Positions 1 to 8,721 of a stretch of 64,000 nt of DNA are shown here, piece after piece. The notes beneath the pieces were generated by a model. The model searched no databases and was not told where the DNA came from. It saw only the letters and a program-made list of their open reading frames with translations. The stretch is from Lichenihabitans psoromatis (lineage in GTDB: Bacteria; Pseudomonadota; Alphaproteobacteria; Rhizobiales; Beijerinckiaceae). The stretch's first letter is position 1. The number at the start of each line of letters is the position of its first letter. A program made the position numbers and the translations under genes. Where the stretch lies: NCBI RefSeq assembly GCF_004323635.1, contig NZ_CP036515.1:3473501-3537500 (forward strand), given 5' to 3'.

Positions 1-2
1 TG

Positions 3-755
3 CGCCGCGAATGGAACGACAAGACCAAAAAGATCTTCAGCGAGATCCGCGTCGACGATGTGCGGGAGGCGCTGCAATTGTTCCAACGCGCCTCGGCCGC
101 GGGCGGATATCGGATCTGCATTATCGACAGCGCCGACGATCTCAACCGGTCGAGCGCCAATGCGCTGCTCAAGGTCATCGAGGAGCCGCCGGCGCGGTCG
201 CTGTTCCTCATCGTGGCGCATCAGCCGACCCAGGTGATGCCGACCATCCTGTCGCGCTGCCGCAAGATGATTCTGACCGGATTGTCGCCCGACGATGTTC
301 ACGGTGCCGTCCTCGCGACGGGGCAGGTGGGAGACGCACCTGCGGCCGATCTCGATGCCGTCATTGGCCGAAGCCATGGTTCGGTGAGCCAGACGATCCG
401 GATGCTCAGCGGCGCGCGCCTGGGGCTCGATCGCGACCTGCGCCAGGAACTCGATCGTCTGCCCGAGGTGGATTGGCGCGCGCTGCACCGGCTTGCCGAC
501 CGGCTCGCGGCCGCCGAGGCCGCGGAGCCGAGCGGCATAATGCTCGAGACGGTGCTGGATTGGCTCGACACCCGCGTTCGAACCCATGCGATGGCGGCGA
601 CACCGGCGCGCCGCCTTGCGCCGCTGGCGGAGGTATGGGAGAAAGTCCGTGCTGCGGCGCGGGAGGCCGAGGCCTTGAATTTGGATAAGAGACCTTTGCT
701 CCTGTCCATCTTCGCCGATCTCGCGCAAGCGACCCGGATGGCTGGGCTATCCTGA
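3..755 (+). CDS. holB: DNA polymerase III delta' subunit, 5' end cut by window
   Basis: C-terminal part of the clamp-loader delta' subunit, which helps load the beta sliding clamp at the replication fork. The frame is open from the first bases of the window, so the N-terminal AAA+ portion with the Walker A motif and zinc site lies outside. What remains begins in the middle of the ATPase fold: the stretch IIDSADDLN is the Walker B-like strand, followed by ANALLKVIEEPP and a sensor-like SRCRK, all typical of DnaX/HolB proteins, and then the helical collar domain. The stop is 13 bases before the metG ATG, the usual holB-metG-tatD arrangement of alphaproteobacteria, so the genes are probably cotranscribed. 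The identification is firm from these motifs plus context. Confidence 0.9.
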   Translation, partial: RREWNDKTKKIFSEIRVDDVREALQLFQRASAAGGYRICIIDSADDLNRSSANALLKVIEEPPARSLFLIVAHQPTQVMPTILSRCRKMILTGLSPDDVHGAVLATGQVGDAPAADLDAVIGRSHGSVSQTIRMLSGARLGLDRDLRQELDRLPEVDWRALHRLADRLAAAEAAEPSGIMLETVLDWLDTRVRTHAMAATPARRLAPLAEVWEKVRAAAREAEALNLDKRPLLLSIFADLAQATRMAGLS

Positions 756-768
756 AAAACGGTTGAAC

Positions 769-2343
769 ATGGCTGCTCGTCCGAGCTTTTACATCACCAC
801 TGCTATTCCTTACGCCAATGGTGCACCGCACATCGGCCATGCTTACGAGCGGATCGCGGCCGACGTCATCGCGCGCAGCAAGCGGCTCGACGGTTATGAC
901 GTGCTGTTCCTGACCGGCATGGACGAGCATGGCCAGAAGATGCAGCAGACGGCGGCCCGTCTCGACTTGACGCCGCAAGCCTTAGCGGATCGCACCGCTC
1001 GGCAGTTCGAAAGCGTCGCGACTCTTCTCAATGCGCGGGCCGACGATATTGTGCGCACCACCGAGGATCGTCATCGCATCGCTGCGCAGGAGATCTGGCG
1101 GCGGATGCAAGAGAAGGGCGACATCTACCAATCCACCTACGCGGGCTGGTATTCGATCCGAGACGAAGCCTATTACGACGAAGGCGACCTCGTGCTCGGG
1201 CCAGAGGGCAAGAAACTCGCGCCGACCGGAACGCCAGTCGAATGGGTCGAGGAGGCAAGCTATTTCTTCCGCCTCTCTAGTTATGGCGACCGGCTGCTGA
1301 CGCTATACGACAAGCAGCCCAATTTTATCGTGCCAGATAAATATCGCAATGAAGTTGTCAGCTTCGTCCGGCGGGGCCTCACCGATTTGTCGATCAGCCG
1401 CACGACCTTTGATTGGGGTGTGCCGGTTCCCGGTGATCCGGCGCATGTCATGTATGTGTGGGTCGATGCGTTGACCAACTATCTGACCGGGACGGGTTTT
1501 CCGGATGCTTCTGCCGAGCGCGCCCGGTTTTGGCCGGCGCAGGCGCATGTGATCGGCAAGGACATCACACGCTTTCATGCCGTCTTCTGGCCGGCGTTTT
1601 TGATGTCGGCCGACCTGCCGGTGCCGCGACAGATCGTGGTGCACGGGTTCCTGTTCAACCGCGGCGAAAAAATGTCGAAATCGACCGGCAACGTGGTCGA
1701 TCCGGTGACGCTGATCGACACCTATGGGGTCGATCCGATCCGGTATTTCTTCCTCCGCGAGGTGCCGTTCGGTCAGGACGGTAATTACTCGCATGAGGCG
1801 ATCGTCAATCGCATCAATGCGGATCTTGCCAACGATCTCGGCAATCTGGCGCAACGGTCGCTGTCCATGATCGGCAAGAACTGCGAGGGCGTGGTGCCGC
1901 GTCACGTGCTGCTCAGCGAGGCCGATCAGGCTTTGCTGGATGCCGCCTATGGCCTGCCCGGCACGGTAAGGGCGGCGTTGCGCGACTTTGCCTTGCATCA
2001 GATGCTGGCCGACATCTGGCAGGTGGTCGCAGAAGCCAATCGTTACTTTGCATCCGAGGAGCCTTGGATCAAGCGCAAGAGCGATCCCGAGCGGATGGCG
2101 ACTGTCCTCTACGTCACCGCGGAAGTGCTGCGGGTCATCGCGCTCCTGGTGCAGCCCTTCATGCCGGCCTCGATGGAGCGATTGCTCGATCTGCTCGGAG
2201 TCGCGCCCAGCGCCCGCAATTTCTCGGACGCGACGGTCGAGCACCAATTGCAGAGTGGAACGCCGCTGCCGTCTCCCGTCGCGATCTTCCCGCGCTATGT
2301 CGAACCGGAGGCGGCGCCTCCCGGCAGCGCGACGGCGGCCTGA
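769..2343 (+). CDS. metG: Methionyl-tRNA synthetase
   Basis: Class I aminoacyl-tRNA synthetase that charges tRNA-Met in the cytoplasm. The HIGH signature (HIGH, residues 21-24) and the KMSKS loop (residues 301-305) are both intact. At about 524 residues, without a C-terminal tRNA-binding EMAP-like extension, it belongs to the short MetG2-type form common in alphaproteobacteria. I chose the ATG at 769; a TTG in frame at 763 would add two residues, and no strong ribosome binding site separates the choices. The stop codon overlaps the ATG of the next gene (TGATG), which implies translational coupling with tatD. Confidence 0.96.
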   Translation: MAARPSFYITTAIPYANGAPHIGHAYERIAADVIARSKRLDGYDVLFLTGMDEHGQKMQQTAARLDLTPQALADRTARQFESVATLLNARADDIVRTTEDRHRIAAQEIWRRMQEKGDIYQSTYAGWYSIRDEAYYDEGDLVLGPEGKKLAPTGTPVEWVEEASYFFRLSSYGDRLLTLYDKQPNFIVPDKYRNEVVSFVRRGLTDLSISRTTFDWGVPVPGDPAHVMYVWVDALTNYLTGTGFPDASAERARFWPAQAHVIGKDITRFHAVFWPAFLMSADLPVPRQIVVHGFLFNRGEKMSKSTGNVVDPVTLIDTYGVDPIRYFFLREVPFGQDGNYSHEAIVNRINADLANDLGNLAQRSLSMIGKNCEGVVPRHVLLSEADQALLDAAYGLPGTVRAALRDFALHQMLADIWQVVAEANRYFASEEPWIKRKSDPERMATVLYVTAEVLRVIALLVQPFMPASMERLLDLLGVAPSARNFSDATVEHQLQSGTPLPSPVAIFPRYVEPEAAPPGSATAA

Positions 2344-3140
2344 TGTTGATCGATAGCCATTGCCACCTGGATTTTCCCGATTTCGAGGTAGAACGGGACG
2401 CTATTGTGGCGCGCGCGCGCGCCGCGGGCGTCGAGCGCTTGATCACCATTTCGACGCGCGTCGAGCGGTTCGATGCGATCCGGTCGATCGCCGAGCGCTA
2501 CGACGATGTGTTCTGCACGGTCGGGACTCATCCGAACCAGGCCAACGAGGAGCCTGACGTTGCTGTCACGCGGCTGATCGATCTATCGCGCCATCCGAAA
2601 TGCGTTGCGATTGGCGAAGCTGGGCTGGATTACCATTACGACGATGTCCCGCGCGACATCGCCGAACGCGTGTTTCGCACCCATATCGCGGCTGCACGCG
2701 AGACGGGTTTGCCGTTGGTGATCCATTCGCGCGAGGCCGACGACGACATGGCCATGATCCTGCGCGACGAGATGGGGCAGGGCCGCTTCACGGCGGTGCT
2801 GCATTGCTTCACCTCCTCCCGCGCCCTGGCCCAGACCGGCCTGGACCTCGGCCTTTATGTGTCGTTTTCGGGGGTCTTGACCTTCAAGGGATCACAGGAT
2901 TTGCGCGACATCGCGCGCGATGTGCCGGTCGACCGAATGTTGGTCGAAACCGACGCGCCGTTCCTCAGTCCTGTTCCGCATCGCGGCAAGCGCAATGAAC
3001 CCGCCTATGTGGTTCGCACAGCCGCCGTGCTGGCCGAGCTGAAGGGCCTTGAGCTTGACGCCTTTGGCGCGGCAACCAACGCCAACGTGCTGCGCCTTTT
3101 TTCCAAGATGCCGCCGCTGCCTGCGCGGGCGGCCGCGTGA
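2343..3140 (+). CDS. tatD: TatD family metal-dependent DNase
   Basis: Amidohydrolase-fold nuclease of the TatD/YcfH family (265 residues, normal length). Metal ligands are visible in order: DSHCHLDFP at the N-terminus, GEAGLDYHY, VIHSREAD, LHCFT and ETDAPFLSP. The family has 3'-5' exonuclease activity in DNA repair and is a standard housekeeping gene behind metG. The frame is open far upstream inside metG, but the ATG at 2343, overlapping the metG stop, gives the canonical N-terminus MLIDSHCHLD. It overlaps the following GTG start by four bases. This host copy is distinct from the TatD-like qatD in the island at 35299-36051. Confidence 0.95.
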   Translation: MLIDSHCHLDFPDFEVERDAIVARARAAGVERLITISTRVERFDAIRSIAERYDDVFCTVGTHPNQANEEPDVAVTRLIDLSRHPKCVAIGEAGLDYHYDDVPRDIAERVFRTHIAAARETGLPLVIHSREADDDMAMILRDEMGQGRFTAVLHCFTSSRALAQTGLDLGLYVSFSGVLTFKGSQDLRDIARDVPVDRMLVETDAPFLSPVPHRGKRNEPAYVVRTAAVLAELKGLELDAFGAATNANVLRLFSKMPPLPARAAA

Positions 3141-3949
3141 GCGTCACGGTGACGATCCTTGGCTGTGGGTCGTCGGGCGGCGTGCCGCGCGTCGGCCAGG
3201 GTTGGGGTGCCTGTGATCCGAACGAGCCGCGCAACCGGCGCCAACGCTGCTCGATCCTGATCGAACGGACTAATGCGGCTGGACTCAAGACCAGCGTGCT
3301 GGTCGACACCTCGCCGGATTTGCGCGAGCAATTGTTGCGAGCCGGTGTCGAGCGCCTGGACGGGATCGTCCTGACGCACCCACACGCCGATCATACCCAC
3401 GGCATCGACGACGTGCGCGCGCTGGTGCTGCATATGCGACGCCGCATCGCTATTCACATGGATGAAGCGACAGCCGCCATCGTTCGGCAGAGCTTCGGCT
3501 ATATTTTCGAGACGCCGGCCGGGAGCCTTTATCCGCCGCTACTGGACGAGACCCGGATCGAGGCTGGCGTGGCCTTCTCGATCGACGGTCCAGGCGGCCG
3601 CATCGAGATCATGCCGTTTCGGCTCGAACATGGTGAGATCGATGCGCTCGGGTTGCGGGTCGGCGATACGGCCTATACGCCCGACGTCAATGCCATCCCG
3701 GACGAGAGCGTCACGCATCTCGTGGCGCTCGATCTCTGGATCATCGATGCCTTGCGCTACACGAGCCACCCCAGCCATTTCTCACTCCGTGAGGCGTTGG
3801 ACTGGATCGCGCGGATGCAGCCGACGCGCGCCATCCTGACCAACCTGCATAACGACCTCGACTACCGGACGTTGATCGGCGAAGTGCCGGACCATGTCGA
3901 GCCGGCCTATGATGGCATGACAGTGGGAACGATGCTCCGAGCCGTCTGA
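3137..3949 (+). CDS. MBL-fold metallo-hydrolase, PhnP-like
   Basis: 270-residue metallo-beta-lactamase-fold hydrolase. The metal-binding HxHxDH motif is present as HPHADHTHG, and the N-terminus has the glycine-rich LGCGSSGGVPR turn typical of the PhnP/phosphoribosyl cyclic phosphodiesterase branch. Family members hydrolyse phosphodiesters or similar esters; the actual substrate cannot be read from the sequence. The start is a GTG overlapping the tatD stop by four bases (GTGA), so it is the last gene of the holB-metG-tatD run. This trailing position is common in alphaproteobacteria. Confidence 0.9.
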   Translation: MSVTVTILGCGSSGGVPRVGQGWGACDPNEPRNRRQRCSILIERTNAAGLKTSVLVDTSPDLREQLLRAGVERLDGIVLTHPHADHTHGIDDVRALVLHMRRRIAIHMDEATAAIVRQSFGYIFETPAGSLYPPLLDETRIEAGVAFSIDGPGGRIEIMPFRLEHGEIDALGLRVGDTAYTPDVNAIPDESVTHLVALDLWIIDALRYTSHPSHFSLREALDWIARMQPTRAILTNLHNDLDYRTLIGEVPDHVEPAYDGMTVGTMLRAV

Positions 3950-4032
3950 TCGAGATGTCGGTTAGGTTCCATAATATACCTTATGCGAATCCGCTTTGTG
4001 ATTGCACCACCCTGCTGATGGCATCGCCGTCG

Positions 4033-4821
4033 CTAGGAAGGATTGAAGCCTCGGACTGCTGGGCTCTGGGTCGATGTGAGCAGCAGATCATCGATGCTTC
4101 GCGGTTTCGCCTCACTGGGCCGACTGTTCGGGCTCCTCGCCACGGCAACGATCGACATCGGAGGCGCGATGGTCATCGGCGGCGCGACAGCCAACCGCGT
4201 TGCCCTGTGGACCGGAGCGTCGAGCGTCGGTGCGTCGCCACCGACGTGTGATGTCGCCTTGAATGGGTCCGCGACCCGGGCCGGGTCGGCATTCATAGCC
4301 AGCAGCGCCGTCGGCTGCTGGAAACCGGCATAGCCGCTCGGCGCACCCCGTTCCGGCGCTCGCTTCTCGTAGAAAGCATTGCCGCCCGCCACCGCGACAT
4401 AGTGCATGTTCGTATAAGGGAACGTCAGGCCCGCTGTATGGAAGAACATGGCGCTCCCGACTTGCGGGTGCCGCTGGCCCGCCAGAACCGCATCCGCGAC
4501 CTGCGCGATCCGGTCCCGTTCACGAGGCGACATCGGCTTGCTGAGCACGCCCTCTGCATATTGGTTGCGCTGGCCGACCACCCCACAGACCGTCTTGGGA
4601 TAGCCAGGAGCCGCGACGCGGTTCATCACGGTCGTGCCAACCGCCAGCATGCCATCAGGGCTGGATCGATTGGATTCGAAATACATCGCCCGGGTCAAAC
4701 ATTCTCGGTCGCTGAGTTGCAAACCACCCATGGGAGACAAGCCGCAACCGCCGAGCGAAACGGCAATTCCAATCAGCGACAAAATGGCTCGATGGCGGAT
4801 GGCACGCCCTCCCGGCGACAC
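4033..4821 (-). CDS. Cell wall hydrolase, SleB/Hydrolase_2 type lipoprotein
   Basis: 262-residue exported lipoprotein. The N-terminus is a positively charged signal followed by a hydrophobic stretch and the lipobox LGGC, so the mature protein should be anchored through this cysteine. The central region (ARAMYFES-like RAMYFESNRSSPDGM, then VMNRV, and MFFHTAG) matches the SleB-type cell wall hydrolase family, which cleaves peptidoglycan glycan strands. The C-terminal third is low in complexity and unlike the catalytic part. It is transcribed away from the cold-shock gene and convergent with the operon ending at 3949. A housekeeping role in envelope remodelling is inferred. Confidence 0.85.
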   Translation of the reverse strand: MSPGGRAIRHRAILSLIGIAVSLGGCGLSPMGGLQLSDRECLTRAMYFESNRSSPDGMLAVGTTVMNRVAAPGYPKTVCGVVGQRNQYAEGVLSKPMSPRERDRIAQVADAVLAGQRHPQVGSAMFFHTAGLTFPYTNMHYVAVAGGNAFYEKRAPERGAPSGYAGFQQPTALLAMNADPARVADPFKATSHVGGDAPTLDAPVHRATRLAVAPPMTIAPPMSIVAVARSPNSRPSEAKPRSIDDLLLTSTQSPAVRGFNPS

Positions 4822-5144
4822 GACGGATCCTATGGATCAGAAGCGAAACTGGTTAAAGCTGAGTTGCATCGCGGATTTGGATCGACCGAAAACGTGGCTG
4901 TCAGGCCTGCTCGCGACACCGCACCCTTGGTCGAAATGTGGCCGATCTAAGCGAAACCGACTTGCATTGGCCTGCGGTTATGTCAAGAAGGCAAACGGCC
5001 ATTTCTTTATTCTAGACCCCGGCTGGGACGCAGCTTGGGCGGGCGGGTGTGGCCGGGCCGGCTGGTCTTCGACACGTGAGCATGTGGTGCTGTGGCGATT
5101 AGAGTGGGCGAACAGATACTAAACGGCAGACACGAGCAGGTAAG
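4822..5144. other. Divergent intergenic region before cold-shock gene
   Basis: 323 bases without a credible gene, between the minus-strand cell wall hydrolase and the plus-strand cold-shock gene. It should carry both promoters and a 5' leader for the cold-shock mRNA, since cold-shock genes often have long leaders. I see no clear -35/-10 pair and no strong inverted repeat. Confidence 0.5.
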
Positions 5145-5822
5145 ATGAGCAAAGGCAGAGATTTTCGGGGTCCTAAGAAGCGTGGTTTCGACGACGATGG
5201 ACCCTCCCCCTATGATACGCGCACGACCCGCCCAGCTCGGAGCTTTGGCGGCGGCGGCTTCGGCGGCGCACCTGCTGGCGGTGGCGGCTTTGGCGGCGAA
5301 ATGTCGTCCCCGGCACCGACGGGTCCTGTTGTCGATGCGGTCGTCAAGTGGTTCAAGTCCGACAAGGGCTTTGGCTTTGTTGAACTGTCGAACGGCGCCG
5401 GCGACGCCTTCCTGCATATCGGTGCTCTCCAGTCCGCTGGTTTCGAGACGGTCCCGCCCGGCGCGAAGCTGAAGGTCCATGTCGGCAATGGCGCCAAGGG
5501 CGCACAGGTGACCCGGGTCATCGAAGTCGATACGGCTGGCGCTCAGGAGCGTGCACCGCAACGGTCGTTCGACGCCCCGCGCGCGCCTCGTCGTGCTCCG
5601 GATCCGTCGACCGCGATCGAAGTGTCCGGCAAGGTCAAGTGGTTCGACGACACCAAGGGCTTCGGCTTCGTGTCGAGCAACGACGGTGGCAAGGATGTGT
5701 TCGTGCACATCTCGATCCTCGGTCCGGCCGGTCTGTCGCATCTCGCCGAGGGCCAGCCGGTCAACATGCGCGTCGTCGATACCCCAAAGGGTCGCGAAGC
5801 ACTTTCGATCTCGGTCGACTAA
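5145..5822 (+). CDS. Two-domain cold-shock protein
   Basis: 225-residue RNA/DNA-binding protein with two CspA-type cold-shock domains. Domain 1 starts near VVKWFKSDKGFGFVE (about residue 67) and domain 2 near KVKWFDDTKGFGFV (about residue 163). Both have the RNP-1 like KGFGF and an RNP-2 like motif (DAFLHI, DVFVHI). The first 60 residues are glycine/proline rich and basic (MSKGRDFRGPKKRG), probably disordered and nucleic-acid binding. Double-domain Csp proteins with a variable N-terminus are characteristic of alphaproteobacteria and act as RNA chaperones in cold or stationary phase. A 10-bp perfect hairpin follows the stop. Confidence 0.93.
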   Translation: MSKGRDFRGPKKRGFDDDGPSPYDTRTTRPARSFGGGGFGGAPAGGGGFGGEMSSPAPTGPVVDAVVKWFKSDKGFGFVELSNGAGDAFLHIGALQSAGFETVPPGAKLKVHVGNGAKGAQVTRVIEVDTAGAQERAPQRSFDAPRAPRRAPDPSTAIEVSGKVKWFDDTKGFGFVSSNDGGKDVFVHISILGPAGLSHLAEGQPVNMRVVDTPKGREALSISVD

Positions 5823-5837
5823 ATCGCCGATTTGTCC

Positions 5838-5861
5838 GCATGCTGGCCCTCGCCAGCATGC
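5838..5861 (+). terminator. Hairpin after the cold-shock gene
   Basis: Perfect 10-bp inverted repeat GCATGCTGGC / GCCAGCATGC with a four-base loop CCTC, 16 bases after the csp stop. There is no T-run behind it, so it may be a weak or Rho-assisted terminator, or a 3'-end stabilising stem rather than a full intrinsic terminator. Confidence 0.6.
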
Positions 5862-5973
5862 CTCAGCACCTGCTCGCAATCGTGCTTTGGCCTCGAGAGT
5901 TCTGCCTCTGTTGGTCGGAGCGCGCAAACCGGCGCATGCTCCGCTGTCTGCTTTCGTCAACGAACGAGCCATC

Positions 5974-6813
5974 ATGAGCCCTTCGCGGGACATCTCTCGC
6001 CTGCTCGACATCATGGCAGCGCTCAGAACACCCGGCACGGGTTGCCCATGGGATCTCGTACAGGATTTCGCTTCGATCGCGCCCTACACGATCGAAGAAG
6101 CGTTTGAGGTCGTCGACGCGATCGAGCGCGATGATCGACAGGACCTTCGCGACGAACTCGGAGACTTGCTGCTTCAGGTGGTGTTTCACGCGAGGATCGC
6201 GGAAGAAGAAGGCTCGTTCGATTTCGGCGGCGTCGTCGAGGCCATCACCACCAAGCTGATCCAACGCCATCCGCATGTCTTCGGAAACGTCGAGAAGCTG
6301 ACCCCCGCTGAGGTGAAGACCCTCTGGGCCGACATCAAAGCTCGCGAGAAAGCCGACCGGATTGACAAGCGCCCTGCTCCCGAGGCGCCGGCAGCGCTTC
6401 TGGACGACATTCCTAAAAACTTTCCTCCGCTCCTCCGCGCCCTGAAACTTCAAGCAAAGGCCTCGACCGTCGGGTTCGACTGGAACGATACGGGCGCCGT
6501 CATCGCAAAGATCGCCGAGGAGCTGGACGAGGTGCGGGTCGCACTGACCTCATCCGGCACAGCGGCGCAACAGGACGAGATCGGCGACCTTCTCTTTGCG
6601 GTCGTCAATCTCGCTCGGCATGCTGGGATCGATGCCGATACGGCCTTGCGCGGCACCAACGCTAAATTCGAACGGCGGTTCGGTTACATCGAACGGACGC
6701 TCGGCTCCCAGGGGTCATCTCTCGCTGATGCGAGCCTCGATGAGATGGAAGCCCTCTGGGGCGACGCGAAGGCGATCGAACGCACGCCCTCACCCTGCGT
6801 AAAGCGGGTCTAA
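5974..6813 (+). CDS. mazG: Nucleoside triphosphate pyrophosphohydrolase
   Basis: 279-residue MazG: hydrolyses NTPs and dNTPs to the monophosphate and pyrophosphate, cleaning the nucleotide pool. Two MazG domains are recognisable. The first carries GCPWD and the metal-binding acidic helices EEAFEVVDAIE and DELGDLLLQVVFH. The second, after about residue 155, carries EELDEVRVAL and EIGDLLFAVVNLARH. The open frame runs far upstream into the csp 3' region, but the ATG at 5974 gives the canonical start (MSPSRDISRLLDIM). The stop overlaps that of hflX on the other strand, so the two genes are convergent with no spacer. Confidence 0.94.
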   Translation: MSPSRDISRLLDIMAALRTPGTGCPWDLVQDFASIAPYTIEEAFEVVDAIERDDRQDLRDELGDLLLQVVFHARIAEEEGSFDFGGVVEAITTKLIQRHPHVFGNVEKLTPAEVKTLWADIKAREKADRIDKRPAPEAPAALLDDIPKNFPPLLRALKLQAKASTVGFDWNDTGAVIAKIAEELDEVRVALTSSGTAAQQDEIGDLLFAVVNLARHAGIDADTALRGTNAKFERRFGYIERTLGSQGSSLADASLDEMEALWGDAKAIERTPSPCVKRV

Positions 6814-8171
6814 GCGGGCGACCGCTCCGGGATTGGCGACCAGCCCGCTGCTTGCGTTGTCTCGATCGGCTCGACGGCGAGGCTCGGCACCACATCGGTG
6901 AAGCGGCTATGCAGTTGTTCCGCCCGCTCGGCCTGGATCCGAACCGTCAGCCGGATCGTCCCATCCTCATCATCCTCGCGGCCTATGGTCTCGGCATGCT
7001 CGTAAAGCCAGTTAAGGCCCTTCCCGTCCGCTGGCTCTAACGTCACGACATAGGTGTGGCGACCCGTCGCAAGGCGGGCCTCGACAGCCTCCAGCAAACC
7101 CTGCGTCCCGTCTCCGGTCAAAGCCGATATAACGATCGGGCGAAGCTCGATGGGACGATGCGCCGCGTTGTCGAGCAGACCCTCACGCCGTTCAGCGTCA
7201 AGAAGATCGACTTTGTTCCAGACCTCGATGAGGCGGTGATGGTCTTCGGCGTCGACGCCAAGATCATGGAGAATCGAGACGACGTCGGCGCTCTGCGCGT
7301 CGGTGTCTTCATGCGAGATGTCACGGACGTGGAGGATGACGTCGGCCGAAATCACCTCTTCGAGAGTGGCGCGGAACGACGACACCAACATGGTGGGCAG
7401 GTCGGAAATGAACCCCACCGTGTCGGACAGGACGGCCTTGCCGCGATGCGGCAGCTTGAGCAGGCGGAGCGTCGGATCGAGCGTCGCAAACAGCATGTCG
7501 TCCGCCATGACGTCGGCCTCGGTCAGCCGATTGAACAGCGTCGATTTGCCGGCATTGGTGTAGCCAACCAGCGCCACGACGGGATAGGGCACATCCGAGC
7601 GGCTCTTGCGGTTGAGCGACCGGGTCCGCTTGACCTTGTCGAGATCCTGCTCGATGCGCGCCATGCGCTCCTCGATCATGCGCCGGTCGGTCTCGATCTG
7701 CGTTTCGCCCGGTCCGCCGAGAAACCCGAAGCCGCCGCGTTGGCGCTCCAGATGAGTCCAGGACCGCACAAGACGCGACTTTTGATAAGCGAGATGCGCG
7801 AGTTCGACCTGCAGAGATCCTTCTCGTGTTCTTGCACGACGTCCAAAGATTTCGAGGATCAATCCGGTCCGGTCGATGATCTGTGCGCCAAACTCCTTCT
7901 CGAGATTGCGCTGTTGCACCGGCGACAGGGCGCAATCCATGATCACAAGGTTTGCTTCTTCGTCTACAACGAGTTCCGCGATCTCCTCGACCTTGCCTTT
8001 GCCGAGATAGGTCGCAGGCCGGATCTCGGGCAGATTGACGATCAGCGCGCCCGCGATATCGAGATCGATCGCTCCGGCGAGGCCGACGGCCTCAGCCAAG
8101 CGTGCCTCGGGAAGACGAGATGACCCTGCAGCGCCATTGCGGCGCTTCTGGCTGAGATAGGGGCCGACCAC
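6810..8171 (-). CDS. hflX: Ribosome-associated GTPase HflX
   Basis: GTPase of the HflX family, which binds the 50S subunit and splits stalled ribosomes. Visible features are the N-terminal HflX domain with YLGKGKVEE, the family hallmark GGPGETQIETDRR, the P-loop GYTNAGKST at residues 203-211 and a DTVGFI switch II. The given start is a GTG. The frame remains open for 37 codons upstream to a TGA with no ATG, GTG or TTG in between, and those residues (ERATASATRAL) look like genuine HflX N-terminus. The true start may therefore be a rarer codon such as CTG. It lies downstream of hfq, as in many proteobacteria. Confidence 0.93.
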   Translation of the reverse strand: MVGPYLSQKRRNGAAGSSRLPEARLAEAVGLAGAIDLDIAGALIVNLPEIRPATYLGKGKVEEIAELVVDEEANLVIMDCALSPVQQRNLEKEFGAQIIDRTGLILEIFGRRARTREGSLQVELAHLAYQKSRLVRSWTHLERQRGGFGFLGGPGETQIETDRRMIEERMARIEQDLDKVKRTRSLNRKSRSDVPYPVVALVGYTNAGKSTLFNRLTEADVMADDMLFATLDPTLRLLKLPHRGKAVLSDTVGFISDLPTMLVSSFRATLEEVISADVILHVRDISHEDTDAQSADVVSILHDLGVDAEDHHRLIEVWNKVDLLDAERREGLLDNAAHRPIELRPIVISALTGDGTQGLLEAVEARLATGRHTYVVTLEPADGKGLNWLYEHAETIGREDDEDGTIRLTVRIQAERAEQLHSRFTDVVPSLAVEPIETTQAAGWSPIPERSPA

Positions 8172-8294
8172 GAGGGCCCGGGTGGCTGATGCCGTTGCTC
8201 GCTCGGCATCGGCAAAATGCGAAAGACCTGTTTCGATCAGCGGATGGTTTGACAGATTGAGTGACCTACTTCACGGCTCAGGACGACAATCCAA

Positions 8295-8546
8295 TCAGGA
8301 TGGGACCGTTTCGTCCGGCGTTTCGAACATCTGGATCGGATGACCCGGCATGATCGTTGATATGGCGTGCTTGTAGACAAGTTGCGAGTGGCCGTCGCGG
8401 CGAAGCAACACGCAAAAATTATCGAACCAAGTCACCACGCCCTGAAGCTTGACGCCGTTCACAAGAAAGATGGTCAAAGGTACTTTGTGTTTGCGCACGT
8501 AATTGAGAAACGTGTCTTGTAAGTTTTGAGCGCGTTCGGCCGCCAT
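8295..8546 (-). CDS. hfq: RNA chaperone Hfq
   Basis: 83-residue Sm-like protein that forms a hexameric ring and pairs small RNAs with mRNAs. The Sm1 region ([19 protein letters not shown]) and the Sm2 signature YKHAIST are intact; the proximal-face FL and KH residues that bind U-rich RNA are present. Length is normal for the alphaproteobacterial form. It sits between ntrX and hflX. A role together with NtrYX/NtrBC in nitrogen control is known in related bacteria (Hfq is also called NrfA there) but is not demonstrated here. Confidence 0.97.
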   Translation of the reverse strand: MAAERAQNLQDTFLNYVRKHKVPLTIFLVNGVKLQGVVTWFDNFCVLLRRDGHSQLVYKHAISTIMPGHPIQMFETPDETVPS

Positions 8547-8721
8547 GTTCCATTCCGTTCTTGGCGCCGCCTCTTGTTATCACGATTGCGCGATGCTGCT
8601 GTCGCAGGCATCGGGGCGGGGCACCTCGATTCGCATTAGATGCAGAGACGCGCCAAGCCGCAAGGAAAACTTGCGCCTTCAGCCGTCGCCGGACCTTGCC
8701 TCGCGGTCGCGGGTCGCGCAA

